Source: Leptodactylus fallax (taxonomy: Eukaryota > Chordata > Amphibia > Anura > Leptodactylidae). From it: 64,000 bases of DNA. The notes beneath the pieces are model-generated. The model did no database searches, was not told where the DNA came from, and worked only from the letters and a program-made list of their open reading frames with translations. The translations under genes and the position numbers were made by a program. Below are positions 1 through 12,900 of this stretch, one piece after another. The DNA lies in NCBI GenBank assembly GCA_947044405.1, contig CAMRHE010000029.1, forward strand, positions 457,001 to 521,000, in the 5' to 3' direction. How positions within the stretch are numbered: position 1 is the stretch's first letter; each line of letters begins with the position of its first letter.

Positions 1-157
1 CTAACCTTTATTAAACACTATCAATTAGATGTCCGTAGTTCAAAGGCTACTGCCTTTGGAAATTCAGTCTTAAGCACTGTAGTGCGAGAAAACCCTCCCT
101 AGGGGATCTGCTTGCTACATCCCCGTTTTGTGCTGATGGTAGGATATAAGGGAATCA

Positions 158-407
158 TTGATTATGATGTTAATCTGTTTTCCCTTAGTCCTAACAGCAG
201 TACAAGCTTCTCCCCCTCAGGTAATATTGTTCTTTCTTTATAATTGACACAAGGGGGAGGTCTCTTTTGCCTGCTTACAAGGTTGTTGTCCTGCAATTAA
301 TTATGCTAATTAAAAATTCCGTCTGTCCTACCTGCACACAGGGGCAGAAATACCCTGTATTGTGCTGCTGTTAGGACTAAGGGAAAACAGATTAACATCA
401 TAATCAA
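158..407. repeat. Inverted-repeat (MITE-like) element
   Basis: Arms 158..203 and 362..407 are 46-base inverted repeats with about one mismatch (TTGATTATGATGTTAATCTG at the left end), with about 158 bases between them and no coding content. No clear target duplication flanks the arms, so the transposon class is open. Confidence 0.65.
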
Positions 408-539
408 CCACTATCAAGCATGGCAGGATATCACGTATAATACAGGTATTTTGATATCATCATGTTGTGTTATGTGTAGTACATCTCCAGCATCATGGTT
501 AGTTTCTCCATTCTTGTATGGCAGTTTCTGCTCTTCACT

Positions 540-720
540 TTATATTTCTATTTAACCCATTAGTTTTTGGGGGATTCAGATTAGGCCACTGTGGAGGTCA
601 ATCACATTCTTCCACACCAAACTTATATTTACTATCCTGCCATGTACATGGCGACATTGTAATACTGCACAAGGTATTATAACCAAACTGCAGCCACAAA
701 TCTGGAGGCATAGAATATGA
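540..720 (-). mobile_element. Possible decayed Tc1-like transposase fragment
   Basis: The stretch around GGGGGATTCAGATTAGGCC resembles, from memory, the antisense of the transposase segment before the catalytic Glu in another Tc1-like family. It is too decayed to give an open frame. The rest of 408..1085 holds nothing I can name. Confidence 0.3.
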
Positions 721-1085
721 TTTCATAGGCCATTTTCTGTCATTTTCCTATCACTGGAACTAGAAACTCAGTCCGAACTGTACTGGCACTCAGAGAAGTA
801 ATCTGAAGCTCCTGGGCCTCAATACAAAGTCAGTAATGGGGCTCATACCTATGTTGCACCATTTATAATAGTGGTATATTTTATGTGGCAGAAAGACCTT
901 TGGGGTCCCATCAGGGTCCAAGGCCTAGTAGCAACTGCTACCGCTGCACCCACTATAGCTACGCCCCTGCTGGCATCTGCCAAATCCAGACTTGGCCCTC
1001 AGACTGGAAGAGGGTGAATATCTGATTTATTAAAATTCCAGAGAAAATGGTCCTGAAGCTTTTGTAACCTGAGATTTTGATACTA

Positions 1086-1457
1086 CAGGTGCATCTCAAT
1101 AAATTAGAATATCTTTGAAATGTTTATTTCAGTAATTAAATTTAAAAAGTGACCTCCTATATTTTCTAGATTCTTTACACACAGAGTGTTCTATTTTAAG
1201 TGTTTTATTTCTGTAAATGTTGATTATGGATTACAGCTAATGAAAACCCAAATCTAAGAAAATTAGAATATTGTAAAAAAGTTCAGTACTGTCAATTCAG
1301 TGTGTCACCTGCCAAGGTTTCCTAAGCTTTTAAATGGTCCCTCAGTCTGGTTGAGTAGGACACACAATCATGGAAGACGCTGATTATGAATTGAATTACT
1401 GAATTACTGAAATTAATGAACGTTTCAAAAATATTCTAATTTATTGATATGCACCTG
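1086..1457. mobile_element. Tc1/mariner-type MITE, copy A
   Basis: 372 bases with terminal inverted repeats (CAGGTGCATCTCAATAAATT / ...TGATATGCACCTG), flanked by TA on both sides (1084..1085 and 1458..1459). No coding capacity. A second, clearly homologous copy is at 20143..20508. TA duplication and termini fit the Tc1/mariner superfamily. Confidence 0.85.
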
Positions 1458-1708
1458 TATAGTAATTACACCAGTTGACTGGATCTGTCCTAGACAGAGG
1501 CTTCATATAGTGATTGGCTAAACAGTTGCCATCTTATGACAGTGTACCCATTGCTTATATGTATCTATGGCTGTATACTTGAATTTATGTACCTGTTATT
1601 CATGGGTGTCATTTTATTCTCTAAACCCATTAAAGGGGCTTTCCAAGATTTCAATATTGATGACCTTAAAAAAAGTGGACCATAATATCTTCTATATGAA
1701 ACCATATA

Positions 1709-3301
1709 CAGTGGGGAAAAAAGTATTTAGTCAGCCAGCAATTGTGCAAGTTCTCCCACTTAAAAAGATGAGGCCGGCCTGTAATTGTCATCATAGGTAG
1801 ACCTCAACTATGAGAGACAAAATGAGAGAACAAATCCAGAAAATCACATTGTCTGATTTTTTAAGAATTTATTTGCAAATTATGGTGGAAAATAAGTATT
1901 TGGTCAATAACAAAAGTTCATCTCAATACTTTGTTATATATCCTTTGTTGGCAATGACAGAGGTCAAACGATTTCTGTAAGTCTTCACAAGGTTGGCACA
2001 CACTGTTGCTGGTATGTTGGCCCATTCATCCATGCAGATCTCCTCTAGGGCAGTGATATTTTGGGGCTGTCACTGGACAACACGGACTTTCAATTCCCTC
2101 CAAAGGTTTTCTATGGGGTTGAGATCTGGAGACTGGCTAGGCCACTCCAGGACCTTGAAATGCTTCTTACGAAGCCGCTCCTTCGTTGCCCTGGCGATGC
2201 GCTTGGGATCATTGTCATGCTGAAAGACCCAGCCACGTTTCATCTTCAATGCCCTTGCTGATGGAAGGAGGTTTGCACTCAAAATCTCACGATACATGGC
2301 CCCATTCATTCTTTCATGTACACGGATCAGTCATCCTGGTCCCTTTGCAGAGAAACAGCCCCAAAGCATGATGTTGCCACCCCCATGCTTCACAGTAGGT
2401 ATGGTGTTCTTTGGATGCAACTCAGCATTCACTCTCCTCCAAACACGACGAGTTGTGTTTCTACCAAACAGTTCTACTTTGGTTTCATCTGACCATATGA
2501 CATTCTCCCAATACTCTTCTGGAACATGCAAATGCTCTCTAGCAAACTTCAGACGGGCCCGGATATGTACTGGCTTAAGCTGGGGGACACATCTGGCATC
2601 GCAGGATCTGAGTCCCTGGTGGCGTAGTATGTTACTGACGGTAGCCTTTGTTACGTTAGTCCCAGCTTTCTGCAGGTCATTCACTAGATCCCCCCATGTG
2701 GTTCTGGGATTTTTGCTCACTATTCTTGTGATCATTTTGACCCCACGGCGTGAGATCTTGCATGGAGCCCCATGATCAAGGGAGATTATCATTGGTCTTG
2801 TATGTCTTCCATTTTCTAATTATTGCTCCCACAGTTGATTTCTTCACACCAAGCTGTTTGCCTATTGCAGATTCAGTCTTCCAAGCCTGTTGCAGGTCTA
2901 CAAATTTGTTTCTGGTGTCCTTCCACAGCTCTTTGGTCTTCACCATAGTGGAGTGTGACTGTTTGAGGTTGTGGACAGGTGTCTTTTATACTGATAACAA
3001 TGTCAAACAGGAGCCATTACTACAGGTAATGAGTGGAGGACAGAGGAGCCTCTTAAAGAAGAAGTTACAGGTCTGTGAGAGCCAGAAATCTTGCTTGTTT
3101 GTAGGTGACCAAATACTTATTTTCCACCATAATTTGCAAAGAAATTCTTTAAAAATCAGACAATGTGATTTTCTGGATGTGTTTTCTCATTTTGTCTCTC
3201 ATAGTTGAGGTCTACCTATGATGTCAATTACAGGCCTCTCATCTTTTTAAGTGGGAGAACTTGCACAATTGGTGGCTGACTAAATACTTTTTTCCCCACT
3301 G
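1709..3301 (-). mobile_element. Tc1-family transposon, copy 1
   Basis: 1593-base element bounded by CAGTGGGGAAAAAAGTATTT and its inverted copy, with TA target duplications at 1707..1708 and 3302..3303. The terminal inverted repeats are about 200 bases long and hold an inner partial repeat of the tip (AAGTATTTGGTC), the IR/DR layout of Sleeping Beauty-type Tc1 elements. It carries a broken transposase on the minus strand. Three related copies lie in this window. Confidence 0.93.
1922..2946 (-). pseudogene. Tc1 transposase pseudogene (copy 1)
   Basis: Remains of a DD34E transposase of about 340 residues. The start ([14 protein letters not shown]) is at 2946 and the end ([10 protein letters not shown]) at 1922. 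Domains recognisable in order: paired-like helix-turn-helix, basic APxKIS linker, first catalytic Asp in [11 protein letters not shown], second Asp in QHDNDPK, Glu in NPIENLW. A one-base insertion near 2770 breaks the frame after the DNA-binding part; in-frame TGA codons at 2331..2333 and 2070..2072 look like CpG decay of CGA arginine codons. Inactive. Confidence 0.92.
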
Positions 3302-3315
3302 TATACCATGTAGGC

Positions 3316-4705
3316 CACAGGTGTCAAACACAAGGCCCACGGGCCGAATCCGGCCCGCTGCCTTCTGTTATCCGGCCCGGCACTTATCTGGCCCGCAGGG
3401 CCGCGGCATTTTTTGTCTATGTACATTATGTAATGTAAACCAGCCCAGGACAGTCCGCTTAAAAAAAAAAAAAACAAAGCTGCGCGATACCTGTCCTGGG
3501 CTGGTTTACAAGGCCTCTGCATGTCAGCGCAGGCGGCGATAAAATGACGTCATCGCGCCTCCTACGCTGACACGCAGACAAGAAGAGGAGGCGGCGGCTG
3601 CATCAAGGCATCGCAGGTAGGTGAAGATAAGTTTTTTTTTATATATATAAATAGGCCGTTGCCTGCTGGAGCATCCCCGGCACGTAACGGCCTATTTACT
3701 TACCGATCCCCGCTGCTGGTCGTGGCCGGCCCCGCTTCCCCCTTCTGCTATGGGACGCAGAAGCGGCTGTGAGCAGGAGCGGGGATGGTAAGTGAGGCCG
3801 CGGCCGGCGAACTCCATCAAATACTACTATTATTATACTCCAGGGGCTTTTCAGACCCCGGAGTATAATAATCGGAGACCCCGGGGAGGTGATAAACATA
3901 AAAACCAGAGTTACTCACCTCTCCGGCGATCCGATGCTGCTCCCAGCCGGCTTCGGCCTTCTTTGGTGACGTCCCAGGCGTCACGTGAGCCAGGCCGACG
4001 TCATTATGTCGCGACGCCGGTCTGTGCGACATTGAAGAAGGCCGAACGCAGGGAGCGCACCGGAGCCCAGGTAAGTAACACTGGTTTTGTGTTTGTCACC
4101 ACCTGGGTCTCCGATCATTATACTCTGGGGTCTGAAAAGACCCCAGAGTATAATAATAGTTCATGGGTGGGGGGTCACTATGGGACATAATACCGTGTGC
4201 AGGGGCCACTATGGACTATAATACCATTTGCAGGGGCCACTAAGGGGCATAATACCAATGCAGGGGCCACTATGGACTATAATACCGTTTGCAGGGGCCA
4301 CTATGGGGCATAATACCAATGCAGGGGCCACTAAGGAGCATAATACCGATTGCAGGGGCCACTATGGAGCATAATACCGTGTGCAGAGGCAACTATAGAG
4401 CATAATACCGTTTGCAGAGGTAAACAGTATTTGTATAGTGCTTAATTTTTGATATATTCAGAAAAGGATGAGGATAGTATGTAAACATGCCAATGTCTTA
4501 GGTTTTAACAATACATTATGATCTTCCTGGTTGACCTCAAAGGGCTGATTGTAACAGTAGTAATGTACAAATGTAACTACTGCTTAATAGCTCGCTTATC
4601 TGTTAAGGAGAAGTTACTTTTATACATGTGTAAAATAATCTTGGCCCTTCAAGGTACCCCGTGAGGCTGAAGTGGCCCCCGGAGAAAATGAGTTTGACAC
4701 CCCTG
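3316..4705. mobile_element. Non-autonomous hAT-type element with minisatellite
   Basis: Bounded by CACAGGTGTCAAAC and ...GTTTGACACCCCTG, with an exact 8-bp target duplication ATGTAGGC (3308..3315 and 4706..4713), the hAT signature. No transposase. The interior is GC-rich with palindromic segments (the GAGTATAATAAT ends near 3850 and 4150) and a 31-bp tandem array at 4171..4420. It sits 14 bases from the end of Tc1 copy 1. Confidence 0.85.
4171..4420. repeat. 31-bp minisatellite, 8 units
   Basis: Eight tandem units of 30-31 bases, each GGGGCCACTATGG-x-x-x plus ATAATACCGTTTGCA with substitutions. The same unit, slightly changed, recurs inside three other hAT-type elements of this window (32753..32862, 53562..55160, 61150..61709). 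Confidence 0.92.
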
Positions 4706-4713
4706 ATGTAGGC

Positions 4714-6841
4714 AGACCACACAGCTGCTATGGGGCCCTTGCAGGAGGGAACAAAGTACTGATCTTTTTTTTTTTCTGTTTACTGATATTGATTCTCTGC
4801 ATTTTCCTGTAGCCACTACTAGTGGGAGCACTGTGCAAGGACATTTTTACAACTTCCATTACATTTCAAGGTAGTGGTATTAATTACTATGCACTGAGCT
4901 GTTGTCACTGAACTGTATAGGTTAGATTTATCAATGTCTTTATACCAATTGCCTAATGTAAATGCATAAAAAAGTATGGAGCCAGAATTATCATGGCATG
5001 AAAAAGGTTTTTATGCCACCCCTTTCCTGAAAGTGAGCAATAAGCTGGTGTATATTTCAGTGCAGGTGCATGACCTAGCAGGGGTGCACCTGATTTATGA
5101 AGAAGGGGGCGCCTCATTATAAATGAGGTGCACTCTCCACTGCCACATGACAAATCTGTCCTGAAGTGTTCAGGGGCCCTTACTATATTTCTCTTTGAGA
5201 CCCTAGGATATCTGTATATGCCCCTGATGTTACTAATATCATATTGCCTAATGAATTAAGAGAGTGGTAGGAATAAGAGTGAGTAGATGCTCACCATTAC
5301 ATCCAGCAAGGAGCAGATGCATGCCAGCCTTCTGACATTCAACACACATCTAAATAACATGAAAAACACACAGTTTAAGTTTCCTACAAGGCATTATTTT
5401 TATAACGCTCAAAACACAAGTCACACGTTTTGGAGCATTGCAAATACCATATAATGATGTCTGGAATTGTGTAAACCCCAATATAAGTTGTGGCATCAGT
5501 TTGGAATGAGACATAACCATGTGCCTTTGGGGATGCTGATGGTGAAGCGATGGTTTCATTACAAAAAAATACTAACAAAAAAAAATACAGTAAAGAAACT
5601 ACCATGTGTGAATGTACCCTTATGGTTTTATTTGATCACCATCTCTCTGCTTAATTTTCAGTGTAATGTGGTGCTCACGTGGTTATTGGGAGCAGTGTAG
5701 CTTACTGGTGAGCCCCTTAGCCTTCATGTCCAAGACTCCATGCCCAGTGCTCTGGCAGGTTAATAAGCCTTAAAGAATATATCCAGTTTAACAAGAAAAA
5801 AGTGATTTTTGCAAAACTGTGCAATATAATATTTTTTCTAAATCATTGTATTAGGGAATTCTGCAGTTAACCACCAGCATGGTCCCACTGAAGTCTCTTC
5901 CCTTTTATGCTACTGTCTTCAGCTAGCACTATGGTGCAGGCTCATGCACTGAAGAGACACACAATACACACACTGCAGTAGAACTTTGCTTCTGGTTAGC
6001 TACAAAATTCCTTAATACAATGATTTAGGAAACTGGTTAAATGGCAAGTCCTGCTCAATAATGAAACTGGAAGTACTTTGGACAGATCATCTGGGTCCAG
6101 CAAAATGCTCCCGCATCCACAAAGGCTCTCTGATTTTTTTTTTTAGGTGACATGGGCACATTATGTGCCAGCAATATCCTAAAAAATAGGGTTGCCAACA
6201 CACTGCTTGTCCATGTCACAAAAAAGGCATGTCACAGACCAAAGGAGATGAGGCCACTGGAATTGGGCATGGCCATGCCAAAATTTTTTACAGTGCATTA
6301 AAGTAAATATATATGTATTCCCCCCCAAAACAATAACCCTGCAGCAGCTTTTCTGAAAACTTTATTTTGTATGGTTCCTCTGTTATTCTTCCTAGAAATC
6401 TATGAATAAATTGACAACTGGGTGTAACCCTTCCCCTTCTACAAGGCATAAGCCCTTGTTAGTACTGATAGGACAATGTCAGATGGTAACACATTCTAGA
6501 AGGAATAACAGAGGAATGACACAATGTACAGTTATAAGTGTTTTACAAAAACAGACATGCCAAGAGAGGTGACAGGTCCACTTTAAATGGAGGTGTTCAG
6601 TTTATTGATATGTAATAAGTAGAGTCATTCTCTCTTGTATAGAATTGTCTAATGTCGGGAATCTTCTTTCATTCTCTTAGCTTAGCATAGGAAATTATTA
6701 TGTGTCAAAGGCCAAACAATGATTATTTTGGCTTAAAAGTCCTCGCTGAGCCTCAACCAGGATGATTGTTGACTGGTCAGTTACCATGTCTTACTACAGA
6801 AACAGAAATGATACACTGTATTGAAACCAATCTGAACTGAC
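4714..6841. other. Non-coding stretch with dispersed repeats
   Basis: No coding exon was recognised although later slc26a10 exons could be expected here. An inverted repeat has arms near 5840..5879 and 5988..6026 (AAATCATTGTATTAGGGAAT and its inverse), a short foldback element. The part around 6364..6590 resembles 37500..37820 (shared ATGAATAAATTGACAACTG and AAAACAGACATG), so it is a dispersed repeat. Confidence 0.5.
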
Positions 6842-6921
6842 CTGTATAAAAAGACGTGCTCCAGCAATGTCAATAAATATTATCCCACTGCAGTCAATGA
6901 TAAGTGACTTGATCTCAGTAT
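6842..6921 (-). CDS. slc26a10: slc26a10 exon 14 (STAS core)
   Basis: Acceptor CTATGCAG, donor GTCAGT. Encodes [20 protein letters not shown] and ARLFIQ, the SLC26 STAS core (I/V-LD-x-S/G-x-x-x-F-x-D). It begins with the last two bases of a codon, so the exon before it must end in phase 1. The valid donor at the right-hand exon end predicts further coding exons to the left; none was recognised down to base 1. Confidence 0.85.
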
Positions 6922-9900
6922 CTGCATAGAAAAGAAACAATTTTATTGCAACTGTAGCTTCATCGGTTAAACAATTGGTTATAAAATTATTGTATTGAGG
7001 TAAATGTGATACCAACACATATATGACTACTAAAGATAATAGGTGCTATAGTTTGCTGATAAGTGACTTTGGTCAGCTGTGCGCTATATACCAGTTCTGG
7101 TAACTTATACGCTCCTCTCAATTGAAACTCTGTTTAATGAGATCATTCTTGCATCTCACTTATGTTTAGGTGGTGAGAAAGTCGCATGGAAGCATATAGA
7201 AGGTGAACATGTGTTTTTCAAACACGTTGCCCAGTTTTCCAATGGCCTTCATACGGCTGTTTTAAAACTTCTGAATGTCTGTCACATGGCTATCTTTATG
7301 TCCATCAAAATGGACAAAGACAAAGCGTGTCAGTTTTTTTGACAACTGTGAAAAGCGGTCCATGAAAAAAAACCAGACATGTATATAGAGCCATGGTCAC
7401 CAGAGTCATGTGAATAAGGCCTAAAACTAGATAATCCAACTCTATCATCCAGCATCAGCCACTGTGATAAATCTGGTGCATGTTTAGACTGTCTAGTCTA
7501 CAAGTCTAAAATTCAGACTGGATTAGTAAATCTGCCCCACTGTTTGGTATGGTTGCATAAAGATCAGACGCATAACTTGCTGGGCCTAAATGCAAAATTG
7601 ATAAAGGGGTCCCCACCTGCCTTGTGCCATTTAGAATAGTTGTATAAAGGAAAAGGAAATTCTGCTGTTTATGCTGCCTAAATATCACTCACAGATTACT
7701 TAAACTTCTCCTCAAGTGACCACAAATGAGACCTTGCAGGTCAAGAGCTTCTTAACTTGTGGATTGAATTTTGTAATGTGTCTGTTCCAATGCACATGTA
7801 AACTACAATATATAGGTCGACCAGTCTAGCAATAAAGAGACAAGATGAATACTCACAGGAGTAAGGAAATCCAGCATCTCAAGACACTTTGAAATTGCAC
7901 ATAACTAAAATTTTCAACATATATTTATTAACCCAATTGAAAAGAAATCAAGGGACTCCTCCAGTAGGCTGCACAATTTGGAGGAGTGCCTTGAAACTAT
8001 TGAGACTTCTTTCGAGACTCATGATACCTTTAATTACTGGTACCCTCTTCTTAGGGTGATCATGAATCATCTCCCCTAGTGTATAAACCACCCCTTGAAA
8101 CACTGTAGATGGTAAGGACCACGGTATATCTCATTTTTGCCATTGTGTCTGTGTAAATGAACTGTCAGAAGAATCTGCACAGGTTTCTCAAAAATAATCA
8201 CAGTCATGACTGGTTTGTGAATAAACTTTAATGTACCTTGTTCTAGCTTTATATTGCTCCCACATGGATGATAAACTGGGTTTGCAATTCCTGTATCCTA
8301 CAAAATAAAATGCATTTTTAATATAAAAATATATGTAACAAGTATATTCTTTCATAACAAATGTTTCGGTGGGGAAATTGCTCAGACAATTATCTTATTT
8401 TGACATACTGTCAGGGGCCCATTGCTCTTAATAGCATCACTGAATATGTAGATACATAGAAAGATAGATATAGATTTAAATAAAATTAAATCAAATCAAA
8501 TAATTCAAAATAGCCTTTGAGAAGTTTGTTAACCAGGGCCACTTTAACAATAGGGCCAACGGTGCACTTGCACTGGGCCCTATGGTAGTGTGGACCCCAT
8601 TGGGACCGTCCTGCATATGCTGCACCAGTTGCATACAATGATGAAGCAGGGAGCCGTCCATTCCTTGCTTCACCATTAATCCTCCCTTCCCCTGGATCTT
8701 CAGGCGCAATGTGATGACGTCACTTACATCCTGCCTGCAGCTCCCTGAACACTCCGGAACGAGACAGCAGGGGAGTCAGGAGAGGTGAGTATTAGATGTT
8801 TTTTTGTGTGGTAGGAGACATTAAACTGTGGGGACAACTGCAGGGGGACTTTAACCCTTTCCCTACCATCTGGCCAGGCTGGCACTTTAATTGCAGAGAA
8901 CGTATATAAAACGTCCTTGCTACTAATACCGATTTCTCAGGATCTTTTAGGGTTATGAATATGAACTTGGATTAATTTTAAAGATGAGAATCTCAAGATG
9001 ATCATGAGAGCCCTTACAGATCTGGAGTGATTCGCTGGTGAAAATGATATTCGGCATTGAGATCCCAATGCAGATCTAAATGCCCGGCATCGTTTTAACA
9101 GCAGATCGCAAAGATGATCTTGGTATCATTTTAAAGATGAGATTCTCATCTTTAAAACAAATCCAAGCTCATCTTTATAGCCCTAGCAGATCCTGAGATA
9201 TGGGGCTCTAAAGTGTCCTCCCCCTACAGCCCCAGAATCTTAGAGCTGCTGAAGGAGGAAGGAGGGGAAGGAGCAGAGCTGCAGACTGTAGAAACAATGA
9301 GAAATCATCATTGTCTGTGCATAAGCTGTATGTGACCCTGGGAAGGGGGGGTAGCGAGGACTTCTGTCCATGTTATCCCCTCTCCTATCAATTAGAGAGC
9401 ATACTATACTTTTGCTCTCTTATTGTCACATAGAAAAATAATGTAACACTCCTCTGAGCCTAATCACAGGGGTATTTTTTTGTAATACCCCTCTGATCAT
9501 AACCAGGAAGTTATTGGTACTGTGACCCAGACGTTTACCATTGTCGAAATCACAGCACCAAAAGAGTTGCACCAAACACTTACTCAACACTTACATAACA
9601 CATACACGAAGTCATCAATAAAGTTTACATTTGACCCTGTCCCTATCCAGTCCATGCCTGATCTTTATAGAGTAAAATACCCCTACCATTATCATTACAT
9701 GCTAAAATAACAGCAATAACAATGACTAGATAACACATTTTCAACCATTGAATGTCACCATATAAAATCCCTGTTTTTGGCAGCTTTCAGATGGGTATAA
9801 TAGCAGGTGGTGATGGGGGGGCCACTTATGAAACCTTTGCACTGGGCCCACCAATGTGTTAAAACGGCCCTGTTGTTAACCCTTTAAGCATTTCACAGGA

Positions 9901-12900
9901 ATTAAAATAATATGGAGGTGAAATTTAGATAATTAATTTTTTCACTAATACATTAATTTAGCTCTAAAATTAACACATTAACAAGGGGTTAAAGGAGAAA
10001 ATTCATCTCACAGTTTTTATGCAATTTCTCCCGAGCACAGAAATACCCCACATGTGGGTGTAAACTGATGTTTGGGTACGCGGCAGGGCTCGGAAGCGAA
10101 GGAGTGACACTTGGCGTTTAAAAAGCAGATTTTGCTGGAATAGTTTTCAGGTACCATGTCTCATTTGCAGAGCCCCAATAGTACCAATACAATGTAAACC
10201 CCAAAAGTGACCCCATTTTAGAAACTACAATCCTCAAGTAATTTATCAAGGGGTATAGTGAGCATTTTGACCCCACAGCTGTTTCACAGATTTTATTGAC
10301 ATAGGGATGTGTAAATGAAAAATTACTAAAACATCACTTTGTCCCAAAAGTTTTCAGAAGGGGTTAAAGGAGAAAAAGCACCCCACAGTTTGTTAAACAA
10401 TTGCTCATGAACACAGAAATGCCCCATATGTGGTCGTAATCTGCTGTATGGGTACATGGCGGGGCTTGGAATGGAAACAAAGCTATTTAGAGGCTTTTAG
10501 AGGGCGGATTTTGCTGGAATAGTTTTTGAGTGCCATGTCACCTTTGCAGAGCCCCTAAAGTACCAATACAATGGAAACCCCCAAAAAGTGAGCCCATTTT
10601 TGAAACTACACCCCTTAAGGAATTTATCAATTTCTATTATCATTTTGAGCCCAAGAGTGCGTCCCAAAAATTAATGTACAAAATGAAAATTGAAATTTTT
10701 AAAGAAATATGCCATTTCAATGGCCAATATTTTCTACACACTTTGTGTCAACAGAGACTATGCCCGTATAATGTTTAAGTGGGTTATCCTGGGTACAAAA
10801 AAGTGGTATATGTGGGTGTAAACTGCTGTTTGGGAACACAACAAGGATCAGAAAGGAAGGAGCACTTAGCGTTTAGATTTTGGAGTATAGATTTAGAGGG
10901 ACTTTCTGGACACCATGTTGTTTTTGCAGAGCCCTGGAGTTGCCAGTAAATTGGAATTCCCCAAGAAGTGAGCCCATTTTGTAGGGGCAATTTTAGGGTC
11001 TCTGCAGACATGACACGGCTTCCAAAAACCAGCAATCTAAATCTGCGCTCCAAAAGCACATAGCACTCCTTCACATCTGTGCCCTGTTGTGTGCTCAAAT
11101 AACAGTTTATGCGCACATGTATTATATTGTTGTACCCAGGAAAATGTACTTAACAATGTCATATGTGGGTATAAACAGCTGTTTGGGCACACAGCACAGA
11201 AGGGAATGAGCGCTATTTTGTTTTTTGGACGTCATACCTCTTTTCCAGAGCCATTGAATTGCAAGTAAAGTGGAATACGCAGACACTGGACTCCATATTG
11301 GAAACTACACCTCTGATTTATCAAGCCGCGCGAAGAGCATTTTTAACTCTTGAGTGTTGCATTAATTTAGTTTGCCTTCTGCTATATCTACTTTGTTTTT
11401 TGCTCAGTAAAATCTGCAACAAAAACACAGCTTTTAAAACCCTTGTGGCTTCAGCCTCAAGAGTTTTTTTTTCCAGCTTTATAAAATTTTTGGTCTCTTT
11501 TTTCTGGTCCTCTCTGCCTGTAAATGCGGTGACCAGATGGAAGGTAACGCTGCAGTTGGGATTGCGGGGTGCAAACAGCGCAGACTTGTCACGGTCTCTG
11601 GGCACGAGGGCGCAGCGCTGGTGCTGTCCCACGTTACCACCACTGGTACCGGTGATGAGGGGGCTGCACAAATGTTGGTGGTGATTGTTCCCCCGGGGCG
11701 CTTCCCCTATACTGTGCCGACTGGTGGTGTTTGGGGCGCCCTGATGTTGTCGGTGCAGAGTCAGACACAGAAACGGTTGTAAAGTTGAACTTTTACTTCC
11801 ATGGGTGTGGAGGCACAAATGCTTAAACAGTTTCTTCAATACAAAACAACGGGGTACGCCTGGTGACACAGCAAAGTCCTGGGGTGCAGGGTAGACTTGA
11901 TGAAAGGTGTTCCTAGCCCCTTATACTTCAGTGTTACAGCCCTAAGGTGCGTCTGGGCTCCTATTTGGCTCATAGGAGGATGCCCACCATGATACTAGTA
12001 CATAATATTCCCCACTCACGTTATGTGGTCCTGATAGCTCAGAGTTTCGGGGTGCAATACTCAGGGTGGCAGGATATTCCACAGGTCTGGCCTTGGCCCC
12101 TGGATCCTGTGATACTTGCTATGGAGCACGTGTTCCAGAATGTTCTCTCCACAGTCTCATGCTGACAAGATAATGATGCTTGACTTCCTTCAGGGCGATG
12201 GCTAGGCAGACAGGGGACAGGATCTTCTGAATAGCTGGAGTATGTCAGCTCTCCAACCTTCCTGGGCCTGTCTAGGACTTGAGATTTCTGCACTAAACTC
12301 ACTGCTTTCTTCACAGGACATCACACTTATCTCCTCACCTCCTCCTCCTAACACTCCACACTTCTAACTCCTCACACGCAGGACCTTCCTGCAGGGGTAT
12401 TACCATGGGGACCCAGTGATCAGCTGACTCCTCCCCTTTTCCCAGGCAATGTCCTCCCATTGGACATTTGGTTACTATTCAATCCTATGGGAGGTGTAAT
12501 GCATGTGTGAGGCTCACTAGGTGGCGCTGTGTTGTGTGAGACTCAGGACCCCCTGCTATGTCACACAGGCTATGAAGCAACAGGAAATAATACAATGCAC
12601 AGAGATCACCCTCAGCCCAGCCATAGCCAGCTCTGGGATGCCACATACTCCCCCTCTTTCACTGAGCCGACCTCGGCGACGGGCTGGGGTGAAGGTGAGA
12701 AATGTAACATAACGTTAATAAATACGAATAAAGTGCAAATGTCACTAACAGTTTAGAAAAATATAATACTTAGAAACTTGAGGTAAGACCTCCCGGCATA
12801 GTCCTGGAATGTCCATGAGAAGTCTGAAGGGTAACGGAGAGATAATTAAACTCAGACTTATGGAACCTTTTGGCGGTACCATCAGACAGTCCATATAGAA

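Noticed and set aside
2296..2775. 159-codon plus-strand frame (and similar at 29197..29679, 22529..23017)
   Set aside because: Antisense shadow of Tc1 transposase genes.
5350..5605. Overlapping minus-strand frames as candidate downstream slc26a10 exons
   Set aside because: No STAS-like sequence and no fitting splice sites.
7858..7906. Possible missing slc26a10 exon (acceptor TTTTAG, donor GTGAGT, 16 open codons)
   Set aside because: Its length is a multiple of three, so it does not solve the phase gap, and the sequence looks like a dispersed repeat.
11321..11869. 182-codon minus-strand open frame in the LTR (and 158 codons at 18884..19360)
   Set aside because: It runs across the LTR end into flanking sequence, has no recognisable domain, and the LTR copies share it only because they are identical.
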